Assembly (NCBI GenBank): GCA_036924285.1
Contig: JAYKYS010000005.1
Span: 6,448,001-6,512,000, forward strand
Direction: 5' to 3'
Length of the DNA: 64,000 nucleotides
Origin: Asterella californica
Taxonomy: Eukaryota; Streptophyta; Marchantiopsida; Marchantiales; Aytoniaceae
In this document: one piece after another, positions 46,938 through 62,243 of the stretch
How positions within the stretch are numbered: position 1 is the stretch's first letter
Layout of the letters: every line of letters starts with the position of its first letter
Program-made: the position numbers and the translations under genes
Notes under the pieces: model-generated
Database searches by the model: none
What the model was told of the DNA's origin: nothing
The model's input: the letters and a program-made list of their open reading frames with translations, nothing else

Positions 46938-48630
46938 AATTTTTGCGTAAGTACCACCAGCTCACTAATGGAAAACAATTTTTTACCGAGTAATAAAGAC
47001 AGAAAGAAAGGGTTTGCTTCTCCTCTCCACGAGGAAAACACTTGCGCTCTGATCTTTATTACTTCTTTGATTCATCCAGCAAACGGTAGCTCAGGAACTC
47101 TTGCAGTGGCAACTGCAAATCTTGTATCAACACTAAATACCTTACTGAATTCCGTTGAATTGGGAAGGTAGGCTCGATCGTTTATCTCTGTCACTTGCAT
47201 TTATTTTGGAGAAGCCATGTATAGATTCCATAGACGTGAGCTGTCTCCTAATTTGTGAATACCACGCTGATGTACAGGGACGATTGTTATAAACTGAGGC
47301 TTGTAATTTTTGTACAATCCTGCCAAACTTCCTCTTAGATGTGGCAGGTACACCAGACAAAGTAACCAGTAAGTGCATAGTATGCTTTTGTGCCTCGGTT
47401 GTTGTGGGCTGATGTCTGCCTCCTTTATTCAGGCGTGTCCTGGTTGTTCGCGTTTGGCCTTGGTGAATGGTTCTGCATTATGACTGAACTAAGTTTGGCA
47501 TTGTAAAGAGACCATGTTTTTACTTCCTTGATTGGTGAGGAGTACGCCACGTCCTGTGCAGGCAACGTTACTCCTGTAGGCAGTAGTAGGGTGTTAGCTT
47601 TTCGTAGTGGCTTGTATAGCGCACGTGTCACTTCTTGTCCCCAGCAATCCCGTCGCACTTTTGTACCTCACCGAGTCCTGTCCAGATCGAGTCCTAGCTG
47701 GGTGGGACGTTGGTGTGTTGGAGTGGTCGCGCCTAATTATGGTAATAGCTTTTATAGGGGGCGACGGCCATGGCGTCATCGTCATTTCGTCCGAATCCCA
47801 CACAAAGAGTTCCAAGTCCGACTAATGCTCAATCAGGAGAGGGGAGGGATGACAATTGCGGTGTGTTGCATCTCTTCTGGTAAGAGCGGTTGATGCGCGG
47901 TAACCATTACGATACTGGAGGCATTGGTGTGATGTTCGCTGTGCGCTGTCGTCTTTGAGCTCAGCCAGTTCAGCGTCCTTTTACCCCGCGAATTGTGCTG
48001 ACTGTGGCATCAAAAGGACGGTGTGAAATTCGGTTTTCCAGGTTGCCAGGGGTCTGTCTAGGGGACATACCCACGGTGGCTTATATTTGTATTTGTATTT
48101 GTATTTAATGTTTGCATTTAATCCTTTATTGGTAGATGCTCTTTGCGTGATGTGCCTGTCCGGCCCTAGGCTTCCTGGGCTTTTACCCTCCAATCAGGGA
48201 AGTGTGCTGACCGTCTCGCCGACCCAAGGGACTACCCAAGGCTAGTTGCATGATCTGGAGTGCTTGCAGCGTCGAAGCAAGCAGAGAACCGCCATAGAGG
48301 CCGAGAGCTATACTATACTTCCTTCTGGCACGCATTCGTCCTTGCCTCGGCGTTGGACGAGATCCTTATACAAAGAAGCGGAGATTGGTAATCTCTTGCT
48401 GATTATGTGTGTAGTGTAGCGTATTGCGTCCGGGAGGTGAAGCGGCGAGGTGCACTATACTGTGTCGAACTTGAACATGTGTGATCAAAACACAATTACT
48501 CCGGTGAGTAATTGCTCACCAGTAGCGAACTGAGCTGGAGTGGAAGTGGATTAGTGAAACTTTCGAGCTGTTTGCTGTTACTGCAGATGTCGCACATGAC
48601 TTCGTTGTTGTCAACTGTAACGCTAGATTC
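46938..48630. other. Downstream of the trihelix gene, no further gene seen
   Basis: The 3' UTR of the trihelix gene must lie at the start of this interval. A short TTTGTA-type repeat is at about 48085-48108. The open frames at 47425-47893 on both strands overlap and show no domain. Confidence 0.4.
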
Positions 48631-48854
48631 GAACTTGTGTGGATGTAGCTGAAGGCTAACATGCGAGGACATATTGTTGTATGTCATCTGATGATATAGA
48701 CAGCTAGATTTCCAGTAAGGGGTGCAAACATATTAAAGGTTCGAACTTGTGTGGATGTAGCTGAAGGCTAACATGCGAGGACATATCGTTATATATCATC
48801 TAATGATATAGACAGCTAGATTTCCAGTAAGGTTTGCAAACATATTAAAGGTTG
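48631..48854. repeat. Two-copy 112-bp tandem repeat
   Basis: The block starting GAACTTGTGTGGATGTAGCT at 48631 is repeated at 48743 with few differences, a period of 112 bp, up to the end of the second TATTAAAGGTT at about 48853. Non-coding. Confidence 0.9.
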
Positions 48855-49470
48855 AGTGAAGTAAATTTTTGTATTATAGCTCGAGATTTTTTAGCTCCAC
48901 ATATGTACGATGGTGGTGGGCTCCAGTTTCTCCAACTTTGGAATCAACCATGGTCCCTCGTCTCGTGTCAATTAGGAGATATCAAAGCGTGTATACCGCA
49001 AAGCTATAAAGCTACATTCGGATTAACCTCACCTTTTTCAATTTTGCATTATTTGACACCACCTTTGACCTGCTACAGCAGGTTCAGTATCTACACAATG
49101 TGAGAATTGCATGTTAACTGTAAACCATGTATCTAATTAAAAGTTTAATATAAAATGTTTCTATAATAAATTATCAATTATTTGTTTTGATGTCATGTCT
49201 TTACAGAAGATCAACTTGTTAAACCTGTTGCTTCTAGTCAAGGGTATGATCAAGTAACGCAAGTTCAGAGGGGTGAGATCAAATCCACAAACATATTGAA
49301 GGTTGCGTCAAGTAAAATTTTGTATTATAGCTCGAGATTCTTTCTTTCGACATAGGTACTATGGTGGTGGATTCAGATTTCTTTAACTTTGGAATCGACC
49401 ATCGTCTATCGTTTCGTATCAATTTGGAGATATCAAGATGTGTATACCTTCAAGCTATAAAGTCACATTC
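48836..49470. repeat. Diverged direct repeat, two copies about 450 bp apart
   Basis: The segment 48836 to about 49025 is repeated at 49289 to about 49470. Both start CAAACATATT(A/G)AAGGTTG and share GTATTATAGCTCGAGATT, then ATGGTGGTGG, and later GTGTATACC. The first copy overlaps the end of the 112-bp tandem repeat, so the units are built from one family. Non-coding. Confidence 0.75.
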
Positions 49471-49690
49471 GTATTTGTTTTTTAATGTGGGTTATGGGTC
49501 ATTTTTGTTTATAATTTATAAATATTTGACAACAGAAATGTACTGTCCAAGAACACAGTATTCCTGTCTCACATTCGTTATTATTATGCATAGAACTTTG
49601 CTTGATCAACTTTCAAATACTTTTGTGAGGTTTGACTCGAACTTCTTTAACGAAATTGGTTTATTTCATTTTATTATTCAAGCGTTTCGT

Positions 49691-50156
49691 AACTTGAACG
49701 GACCTCTAATTGTTATAGTATATAATTCTAGTATACGAGTCATCTCAAAATGTCATGATTGATTGTTCGTGAAAGCCAAAAGCGATAGCTCAAGATGTGA
49801 CATTTTTGCACATTAATGAAAAAGTGGACATGGATCTTATGATTTGACTCGAATATCCGATTACAAGTAGTCGTAATTCAGAGGCCTTATCGAATAACAA
49901 AATGTTAAAGAAGGTTCGATCAAACTTGAAAGGACTTCTGACTTGTTATAGTAAATAATTCTGATACTCAAGTTATCTCAAACTTTCATGATTGTTTGTG
50001 AAAGCCAGGAGCGAGAGCTCAAGATGTGACATTTTTGCACAATAATCATGTCAAGACGAAGAAAATAAAAAGTGAACATGGATCTTATGATTTGACTAGA
50101 ATATCTGACTACAAGAAGTTGTAAATCAGAGTCCCTATCAAATAACAAAATGTTAA
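49691..50156. repeat. Two-copy tandem repeat with a 233-bp period
   Basis: Unit 1 (49691-49923) and unit 2 (49924-50156) both start AACTTGAA(C/A)GGAC. They share TCATGATTG, CTCAAGATGTGACATTTTTG, ATGGATCTTATGATTTGACT and AACAAAATGTTAA in the same order, with small indels. No protein is encoded. Confidence 0.85.
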
Positions 50157-50840
50157 CGTATTGGAGGTCTGATAGAGCAAATTTTTGCATAATGCGTGAT
50201 ATCTAGAATATATAGTCGAACCGTACAAAATTTAACGATGAATGACATATAGAGATTTTGGTGTCGACGGTTCGAATCGTCATATAGCCCTCCCAGACCT
50301 CACCAAGCTCATATTGATAGTCTCGGAGCTATAAGAAACCAACCCAAGATTCGTAACGAAAGGTCAATCTCTCACAAGACTACAAATTTTTTCTCAAACG
50401 TTCGTCTCAGTCTCCCCCAAGCAGTTTTATTTCTTGTGCAAGGAAAAACGAGCTGTCTTAATTGATACATGAGTAAGTCATCCTGCGTGCGTTAGTGCCC
50501 AAGAGCCATCTTTATTTCTCCCCAAGTAAGAACAAATTCATACACGAAGTAACTAATCGTTATCCTGTCACGTGTGAGTATCTTGGGGCACTAATACATA
50601 GAATCTTCGTCCTCATTTTCACGTCGAGTGTAGACTTTAGTGTGATGGTTCATGTTATTCACATTGAGAGCTAAATTTTGTCGGTTGCCTACCTTCGGAC
50701 AATTTTAACATGTGAGCGACAGACTAAGTGAATACTTGAAATAATAACGAAGAAGAGCTCCTCTTCAAATCATACGAAGTCCATATTCATGTGAAGAGAA
50801 CCCGTCCAACACGCGAATATAATAGGTAACAAGGATAGAG

Positions 50841-50906
50841 GAGATTATACCAAGTGTCAAACACAGGAAAGAAGAGATTATAACAAGTGTCAAACACAGG
50901 AAAGAA
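50841..50906. repeat. Two-copy 33-bp tandem repeat
   Basis: GAGATTATACCAAGTGTCAA and the following 13 bases (50841-50873) are repeated directly at 50874-50906 with one difference. Non-coding. Confidence 0.95.
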
Positions 50907-51267
50907 AGTAGAGATGAACTGCCAACAATTAGAAAGGAAGTCCTTCGAGCACATGAAGATGTCCGTTCGTCTGTGTCTGTTAAACACTCTTAAGGGGAAC
51001 TAAGGACTAAATCTTGAATTACTATGTTATCAAAACATAATGTCGGTAGTTTTCCATTACGGTAACATCTATAACATTCTCCACCCTGGTCAGTCCACGC
51101 AAACATGAATTTATCGTGCTACTATCAATCGGGTAGGACCTAAACGACTTTCCACTTTTTAGGTCGCGAAACATAGCTGCAGAAGAGCAGGTCTCCAACA
51201 CCATATCATCTGAATGCACTCCATGGGAGAGCCCTTTGGAGTACGCATTCAGTAAACCTGAGTTCAT

Positions 51268-51594
51268 TCATTCCAAAGAGCTGTCTACTGCAAAAACTGA
51301 ACGGCGAACTACAAGTATGTCACTAGAATCGTCTGCCGTAGGTACATTCTCAGCACGGGTGTTTCCAGGTGAAGCAGCAGGAGCAGACACGACATCTTGT
51401 TCTTGATTCTTCATACTTCCTTCGCTCGTCCTCCTTGAACCTGTTTCGGACTCGTTCACTTCGCCGGCTGCTATAGGATCCTTCTTGTTAACCTCGGACT
51501 CCGTCAGTGGATCTGTCGACTTCTGCATTTTGCATATAAGGTCCGCTTCTTCGCTTGTAGCTTCTTCCCGATGCTCGATCAAGTGCTAATTTGT
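51268..51594 (-). CDS. Possible last coding exon of an unknown minus-strand gene
   Basis: A minus-strand frame from an acceptor-like AAATTAG at about 51595 to TGA at 51268 encodes about 108 residues rich in Glu, Ser, Ala and Thr, protein-like in composition (for example TDPLTESEVNKKDPIAAGEV). A short exon could precede it at about 51830-51741 (after TTTCTCCCAG, before GTAATT), with the frame containing SPDERFLALDSVYPPMS; its phase fits. Further upstream three frames compete and I cannot choose. The frame also reopens after the TGA down to 51022. No domain is recognised, so this is only a candidate. Confidence 0.3.
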
Positions 51595-51841
51595 TTACAG
51601 CCTAGCCGTCCGCCGGAAGGCTCTGTTGGAAACGTCTGCACGATTCTGAAGGCGAAACTCTCACTGATTGACTAGGACGACACATTGGGCATATTCGAGG
51701 TCAACTATGTTCTAGTCGAACTCTAAATGCGCGTAAATTACCTCACTAAATGAATGAATCGACATAGGCGGGTACACGGAGTCAAGAGCAAGAAATCGCT
51801 CATCCGGACTGGTCCATACATGGGTCCTGGGAGAAAAGCAC

Positions 51842-54479
51842 CAGGATGAAAATACCGCATCGTAACATCGAGCACCTTAGGCGAGCTGAACCTATATGGC
51901 AGCAGACGCAAAGCAAGGAAAGCCCAAGCGCAGCTGCCTGGGTGGCGTATTCCTTTCGCACCACGTACCGTAACCTTCTGGCGCGCCAGTACATGTCCAG
52001 TACAGAGTGGAGGCTTGCAGCGGAGAGCTTCAGACAACACGTGGTCAACAGCCGTAGTATAAGTGTCCAAATGGCACTAGAGAGTTCACTCGTCAGAATC
52101 GGGAAAACAGCCTCCTCGCGCACACATAGCCCTAAAATAAACCCCAAACAGTTTCGAACACAAGGAAATACAAGGTAAAGTATTAAGATCTGTGTACATG
52201 TTCGTTTACATTAAAAGCATTTCATGGATGAGCAATAGATCAGTTTAAATATTTTAGTTTACAATCTAAATTTTCCAAGAGGAAAAATTAAGACATAAAT
52301 TAAAAAATATATTTTTTTCAAACTTAAAAGAAGGTGCATGCATAACTGCTTCTATGCTAACATGAGACTTCATGAGGGTACTTCACTTATGGGTTTTTCT
52401 ACTTTCCTTAACAAATGTAGAATTGCTAATACAGAGAAAATTTTCATTTAGACAATTAAATTAAATTTTAAATTTTAGTCATTTTAGATATTTTGTTCGA
52501 TACTCTGCGTTTAATTCTATTTTCAGTTGACAAGTTTGTTCTAAAACTCTACGTCCTATTTCATTAAGTATTTCTGAACCCAGTTGCTAACCAATAATAT
52601 ATGATAATTTTCTGAACGTTTGGCTCCTTCTTCTCCTCGGTCAGAAGTGAATGTTGCATACATATTCGCTAACTTGGTGTAAGAAGCCAGCAAATATAAC
52701 ATCTTCCGCCAAGTATGACGTTGAGAAGAGATGGAAAAGTATCATATGCGAGCTGGTATGACTATTATTTCATTGTAGAACAATAAGGAAGAGTGTAGAG
52801 TGCATGAAGAGCGAGTTAGGAAATGATAAGCATTAAACAGAAAAATATGTATGCGTTATTGAAAACAATCCTTAAACAACCTGGAATAATCAACCCAGTA
52901 CATACTCGCAAAACCAAAGTATCAACCATGAAGAGAGTTAAAGTCAGTTCTCTGAACAAAGTCACATACACAACTACAAATAATGAATGGGTGTATACTC
53001 AAGAAACTAACTACCACAAGATACATAACGAGCTTGGCACCCAACACTCTCTCTCGCCGTATGCACATCAACATGCTCTTTGATTTCACGAATATACTTC
53101 ACAAAGTTAAAGAATAAAGACCGATATCTGTACCGAGAACGAATGTGATGGAAGTAGGCAACTTGAGAATAGTCAGATGGTCAAAGAGACTTGGCTTAAG
53201 GAACGAATCGTTCACCTAACCCGTAGATTTTGAGTAATTGAAGATTAAAATGATAAGTCGAAGACTGAATTTAGTTATCTGCAATCACGTTTTCTGCTAC
53301 GAGAAGAAACATTCGTGGCTTACGAACTGAAACTGAAACAAAAAGGTGACGTGGAGGTGGATTGTATCCCACCTTCCTCCCACGACAAGCATAGAACCGC
53401 AACAAAATACAATGAATCATTTCATGTTCCATTTTCTTCCTTTACGGTTTCCTTGCACTAAGCATATCATCTGCCTCGATAGGTGCATACTTTCATCCAA
53501 ATAACAAGATTGTCAATAGTTATCGCGCTTGACTTTCTAAATCATGAATGCTCTTTTAGTTGTTCAAACGGAAACATGTCACCGTAAGCGGTGACGGCTG
53601 CAAACCAATGGTTATTCAGATTCTTGGCTTTCATCCGTTCTTAACGCTGGAGGGTCGTCTTGCTGATCGTAAGCATATCTCACACTCTTCGCTTTGAACA
53701 CATTACGAACGGCATACACGGCACATAGACTCCGTCAAAACGACGTGTACCGCACACTTTTGGCCATCGTGGCGAATGGTGAGCCACCGGGGACATGAAT
53801 TCTGTCCCCGGTGATAGAATAGGAATGTTAGTTTAGGGTCCTCTCCCGTAATACAGTGTCATCGCTCGCAAGCACCGTACGCAGTAATAGCTGTAAACCA
53901 ATGGTCATTATCAACTCCTCGTCGTCAATCCAAGGTCGTATCTCCGGAGGTAACTTCTGACAATTTGTAGAGTACTGTAAGGAATTCACTTGCCATAAGC
54001 CTCCTTCTCGCACGGGGGTTGGAAACTTCTCGATCGGACGTCAGTGCCCCGAACCCATAAGTTAGTATCATGGGTTCTTATCATGTTCCTATTTCTACGG
54101 GTTGAGGTTTGAGTACTCACTTAGACGGTACCGAGATTAAACTCCGGGGGTTAGCTGCCACTCAAGCAAGGTGACTACCGGTAGTTCCGGCATCCTCTGT
54201 ACTTCTTTTCCCGACAGATCCTGCTGCCTGCTCAACTCTTTAAGAAAGAGAAACAGAATCGTTGACGAAATAATCATGACAATCTGCACTTTACTAGTAG
54301 CACGCAGTATATCATTTGAAAATGTTCTCCTCGGTATAACGGTGATAGCCACTTCTAAACCTGATGCTGCGTCTCGACAAAATCGGGTATATTCCCGTAG
54401 CTAGTCTCTGTTCGGTATGAAACATACTAACCTTTCCTATTTAACAAGTAAACGACACATCTATGTCGAGAGGTCAAGG
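51842..54479. other. Intergenic region, no firm gene
   Basis: Overlapping open frames on both strands at 51738-52178 cannot be resolved. From 52200 to 54479 I see no gene; it includes the 3' side of the reductoisomerase gene. Two similar blocks (53582-53610 and 53875-53903, 293 bp apart) are diverged copies of a short sequence. Confidence 0.35.
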
Positions 54480-57841
<3,362 letters not shown>

Positions 57842-58448
57842 CCTCCTTTCCAAACAATGTATCAAGATCGACGAATTGCGATTCTAGGGAACTACTCTTC
57901 CTCCACAGCCGCTGCTGCTGCACTTCTTCGTCAGGAAGTGCAAAACTTGAAAAGGGTACGATTCTCAGATTTCTCAGAAGATAAACCTCCGTCGGAACTC
58001 GGGTGCCTATGTGGCGTATCCGGTTCACGCTTTATTGACGTGTGAATGGAACCTTTTGCTAATCGATTCTACGTTAAGACTTCTTAAGCGAGACGTAGGA
58101 CAGTCCTACTGTTACGTAGTGCTACAGGTAGTACTGTGCTACGTGCTCTTAAAGAAGCAGTCAACCACATAAAGAAAGAGTGTTCCCAAAATTATTTACA
58201 TTATTTAGTCGCAGGTAAAATGTCGTTAAATACATTTGTAATATTATTAAAGGTAATATGTATAGCACTATTAATTATATGGATCTCTAAAATATCTTTA
58301 TCAAATTAGTGTCATTGGTGGAATAGAGTATAAAAACAAAAAACACGTTGTATAATCTCTGTTCGTTCGCCGTATTAAGGTGTCATAGTTTTTATGAACA
58401 ATTCTACTTTCGGTCCAAAACGAATCATCTGCAAAATTCTTGCTTAGT
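57842..58448 (-). promoter_or_regulatory. Upstream region of the reductoisomerase gene
   Basis: About 600 bp lie between the start codon at 57841 and the truncated copia element, so the promoter and 5' UTR must be here. The first 180 bp are GC-rich and probably transcribed leader. No clear TATA box is seen near the start. Open frames across 57693-58045 on both strands overlap exon 1 and are not genes. Confidence 0.4.
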
Positions 58449-61400
58449 CTATGCAAGAGTGGCAACTGCTACTGCGGTTCGAATAGTCATCATCTTCGCC
58501 ACTCCATGTTGTTGTGCGAAGCCCTTAGCTACCATTCTGAACTTATACAGACACACGATACCATCCGAGTTGTGCTTGACCTTGAAGACACACCTGCAAC
58601 CATTCGCTTCCTTACCCTTAGGTAAGTCCACCAACTCCCAAATCTATTGGTGATGAAGTGCAACAAGTGTAGCTTCCATAGCACTCACCCATTGAGCTTT
58701 GTGCATTACTTCCTCAAGTGAACTTGGTTTCTTGTTCCTGAAGAAAATTGGTCATATATGCATGATGTGCAGCAAGAAAGCTTTCACGCATATACCTACT
58801 CACTGGATGTTTTGTCCGTTCAGATCCGCGAGAGATAATCGGTGCACTAGTCACCTCCTCTTGCAGCTGATCTGACGTAGACGCCAAGATATGAAATAAA
58901 GTATCCAAGGGATGTGGAAGATCTTTATATCTGGACGAGTCAAATATACGCTATAATAGCACTCGCTCGTCTTGTATAGAAACTACACTAGTTCCACTAG
59001 GTTGTGTTACGTGGACTCTAGTGTTAACAACAGCTTTATGTGAAACTAATTCTGATATGAAATCAGTGACTTTTTTAGATCCTCCACTCAACGTACTATT
59101 CTGAGGTACTATAATGGATTGACTCTTTGGTTCGATAGTAGGTACAGGGATGGCTACGATAGGTGCAAGAGCAAACCAAGACTATAGTTCATCAAAGACA
59201 ACATCTCTACTGATATAGAACTGCTTTCACGAAAGATTGCAACATCTATATCCTTTTGTGTCAGAAGCATATCCAAGGAAGACATCTATCTATTTTCGGA
59301 TCTAGTTTCTTACGTCTCTCATTAGATATGTGCACATAACAGATACACCTGAAAACTTTAAAGAAAGAGTAATCAAGCTTACTGTCAATGAAGACGTCCA
59401 TCGGTGTGTAGTTGTGGATTGCGGATGTAGGCGTCCGATTCATCAAATACATCGTATATGGAACAACTTCTGCCTAGTAAGGTCTAGGTATGGTCTTCTC
59501 ATTCAACATCACACAAGCTGCTTCTGCTATGTGTCGATGTTGTGCTCCGCAACCCCATTTTGTTGCGGACTGTAACTATAGATCTTCTGGCGTCGGATGC
59601 CATGCTCACGCACATATGCATCGAACTCTCTAGAAAGAAACTCGTCTCCTCCATCAGATCTCAGACAAAGGATAGATTCTCTAGATTGTTTCTCCACCAA
59701 CTTGTGGGAAGTCTGGAATGTTGAAAGTACTTTGACAGAAGACTTGTTTCTCAACAAATAGATCTAAGTATAACACGAATGATCATCAATGAATGACACA
59801 AAGTACTGGAACCAATCATACTTGGCTGAGAAGCAGTCCATACATCAATGTGAACAAGCTCCAAGAGCTTGTTCGCTCTGCTACCTAATCTCTTAAAGGG
59901 CTGTCTAGCTTGCTTGCCAAACTGACATGCTGCACAGACTCCAGTGGGCTCCATCGAATTTGGGTAGACATGTAATCAGGTCAGAATTCTAGAAGTCCAT
60001 GTGCCAAATTCGCTAGTGCCGTATGTCAATATCAGACACTATTGGATCACGTTGTCCATACATGACAGCTTGTAACTTATGCATAGAGGCATCTAGTTTA
60101 AACAGCCTATCACTCTTGCTACCTCGAGCTATGACAATGCTATTAGAATCTTCAATAAAACATTCATCTTTATTGAAGCACACTTGCAGACCTTGCTCTA
60201 TCAACTGTCCTACAGATAGCATGTTCCTAGTTAATGTGAGTACATGCAAGACATTCCGTATATCAATAAACGTTGAAGCAGGAATGTCAAGCAGAATGTT
60301 ACCCTTGTGCTAGATCTGATGCTTGGTGTCATCGCTTGTCACCATAAACCAAGGAGTCTCCATAGGCTCGAATGAACTGAACCACTCTCACTGAGATGTC
60401 ATGTGACTGGTGGCGCCAGAGTTGATCACTCAGTCAATCTGTGACTCAAAAGTCGCATAACTCTGATGTGTTGTAATCAGCAATTGTTCTGAATAGACTT
60501 GCTCAATTACTGCATAGCCTTGCTGGTTGCTATTACCTTGTTGGGTGTTGTTGTCGTATTGCCTTTGGGTGTTCTGTCGCTTGTAGCAAATCAAGGCCTT
60601 GCTTCTTGCAATAGTTGCAGGAACCAAACGCCCAGTCTTTGATTGTTGGACTGCAATAGGCTGGTTCTGCTGCTGTTGTTGTTGTCCGCGATCTCGTCTA
60701 CATCCATCATCTTTTCTACGACTCCTACCTCGAGATCCTCCAGAACCTGCAAAATAGATAGATTATTGCTGACCCGTTGAAGTAGTGCTCCCCAGTAGAC
60801 GCACCTCTTCTCCTAACACCATAAGAACAAGTTCTTCAAATCGAGGAAGGGGTTCTCTGATTAAAATTTAAGTAAAGAACTACTTGTACTCAGCAGGCAG
60901 TCCTTGCAATGTGGCTCCGATCAAGACAGTGAGATCAATCTCGACTATGATAGACGATAATTAATCTGCGAGCTGTTTGACATGATTCACATAGTCGTTG
61001 ATGCACATCGATCCCTTCTTCACAATGTTGAACTATTATAGCAATTGCAACTTCCACGTCTCTGTTTCTGATTGAAATAGACGTGCGAATGCATCCCAAG
61101 CTTTCTTGGACTATCACAATCCTAGATGTGAGCGATCAGCAATGCTGAAAATGTCAACGCGATGTAGTGAATTGTCTAGTACGATCGCTTCTTCCACTCC
61201 TTGAATTTCGTGTGGAAAATGAGTATATCATACGCTTTCTCCTCCTTAGTGATAAGATACTATAGATCTTGTCCTTACAAAAAGGTCATCATCCAAAACT
61301 TCCACTCTTGGTAGTTATTCTTGTCGAGTTTCTTTCCACTGATCAAAGACACGGATTGCGTCATAGCTGCAATTGAGAAATTGCACTATTCTGTACGTAG

Positions 61401-61997
61401 AAAATCTCACAGAACCTCCATAAAACTTGTCCGTCCACACCTCGTGATCAAGTGTTCATCACAGGTCACAACAACTGCAACTCAACGCATTCTTCTCGAG
61501 CGAGAATCAAGACATAACATGTCTGTGAACTGTAGGTGTACAAAATAGGACGAAAATATCGAAAGAACTAGTCAAAACTGGACCAAATGAGATCAGAATG
61601 AAAGCGCAATACCTTGAAATTTTGCAATTTTTTCAAAGCAATCGATCAATCAGACCATTATTTGTTTTGGACTCAAGTCCTAAAACTTTCATTTTGGTCA
61701 AAAACAATCCGTTTGAAAATCTGTCGCTGGAAAGCTCCAAATCAGCTGAAACCTGACCGAGTACACAATTCACACCTTCTGAACAAGACAGTCTTTTAGG
61801 GACTGGTCAGAAAAAATCATTTAGGTCTCCAAAATCGCGTTCAAAATTTCTGGTGGCAAAAAATTTGATTTCGTCTCACTCGAACGCATCAGCACGATAA
61901 TGCTCAACATCAAGCACAACTCCATCTGCTCTCTCTTGTACTTCTCTATACACAAACTCCATTTTGCTCATCAGCAAGAAGACACATGCTCTCTATT
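58449..61997 (-). pseudogene. Ty1/copia internal region, minus strand, 3'-truncated in the RT
   Basis: Read on the minus strand from the primer-binding site: an untranslated leader, then gag pieces (about 61380-60640, with MTQSVSLISGKKLDKNN and several stops), then the GAG-pre-integrase region (60249-60013, TRNMLSVGQL). The integrase follows with CAACQFGKQARQPFK, HIDVWT, SDGGDEF and YSPQQNGVAEHN (59954-59527), and FKVFRCICYVH at about 59360-59330. RT begins with CRCVFKVKHNSDGIV and MVAKGFAQQHG at 58600-58490 and then stops matching. RNase H and the 3' LTR are absent. Every domain carries stops or shifts, so it is inactive. Confidence 0.85.
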
Positions 61998-62009
61998 GCT
62001 CTTATACCA
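61998..62009 (-). other. Copia primer-binding site
   Basis: On the minus strand it reads TGGTATAAGAGC, one mismatch from the usual plant site complementary to initiator Met-tRNA, directly next to the LTR end (ACA). This fixes the 5' LTR boundary and the minus orientation. Confidence 0.9.
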
Positions 62010-62243
62010 TGTAGAAATATCGATACTTCTAGGAAGACACTCCAAGAATAAAAAACGAGTAGACAAAAAAGTAAAATAGCAACGAGATGAGAGAGGCTTC
62101 GCCTCTCCATGTATATATAATGGAGGTGAGTACAAGAGAAACCTTAATGATGGATTATCTCTCTAACTAACTGTATGTAACTACCCTAACAACTCCGGCT
62201 TATATTAGCCGTCGATCTACTAGAGCTTGGGACTATATCAACA
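62010..62243 (-). mobile_element. Copia 5' LTR
   Basis: A 234-bp LTR, minus strand, TGTTGATATAG to TTTCTACA, followed by the primer-binding site. It contains TATATATACATGGAGAG, a likely TATA box and start region. It matches the plus-strand LTR at 22117-22349, so the two elements are one family in opposite orientation. Confidence 0.9.

Noticed and set aside
48085..48108. Repeated TTTGTA units as a possible regulatory or CRISPR-like array
   Set aside because: Only a few short contiguous units without spacers: a simple microsatellite.
51846..52178. Plus-strand open frame of 110 codons
   Set aside because: Two minus-strand frames over the same bases are equally long, and none has a domain or firm splice partners, so none is called.
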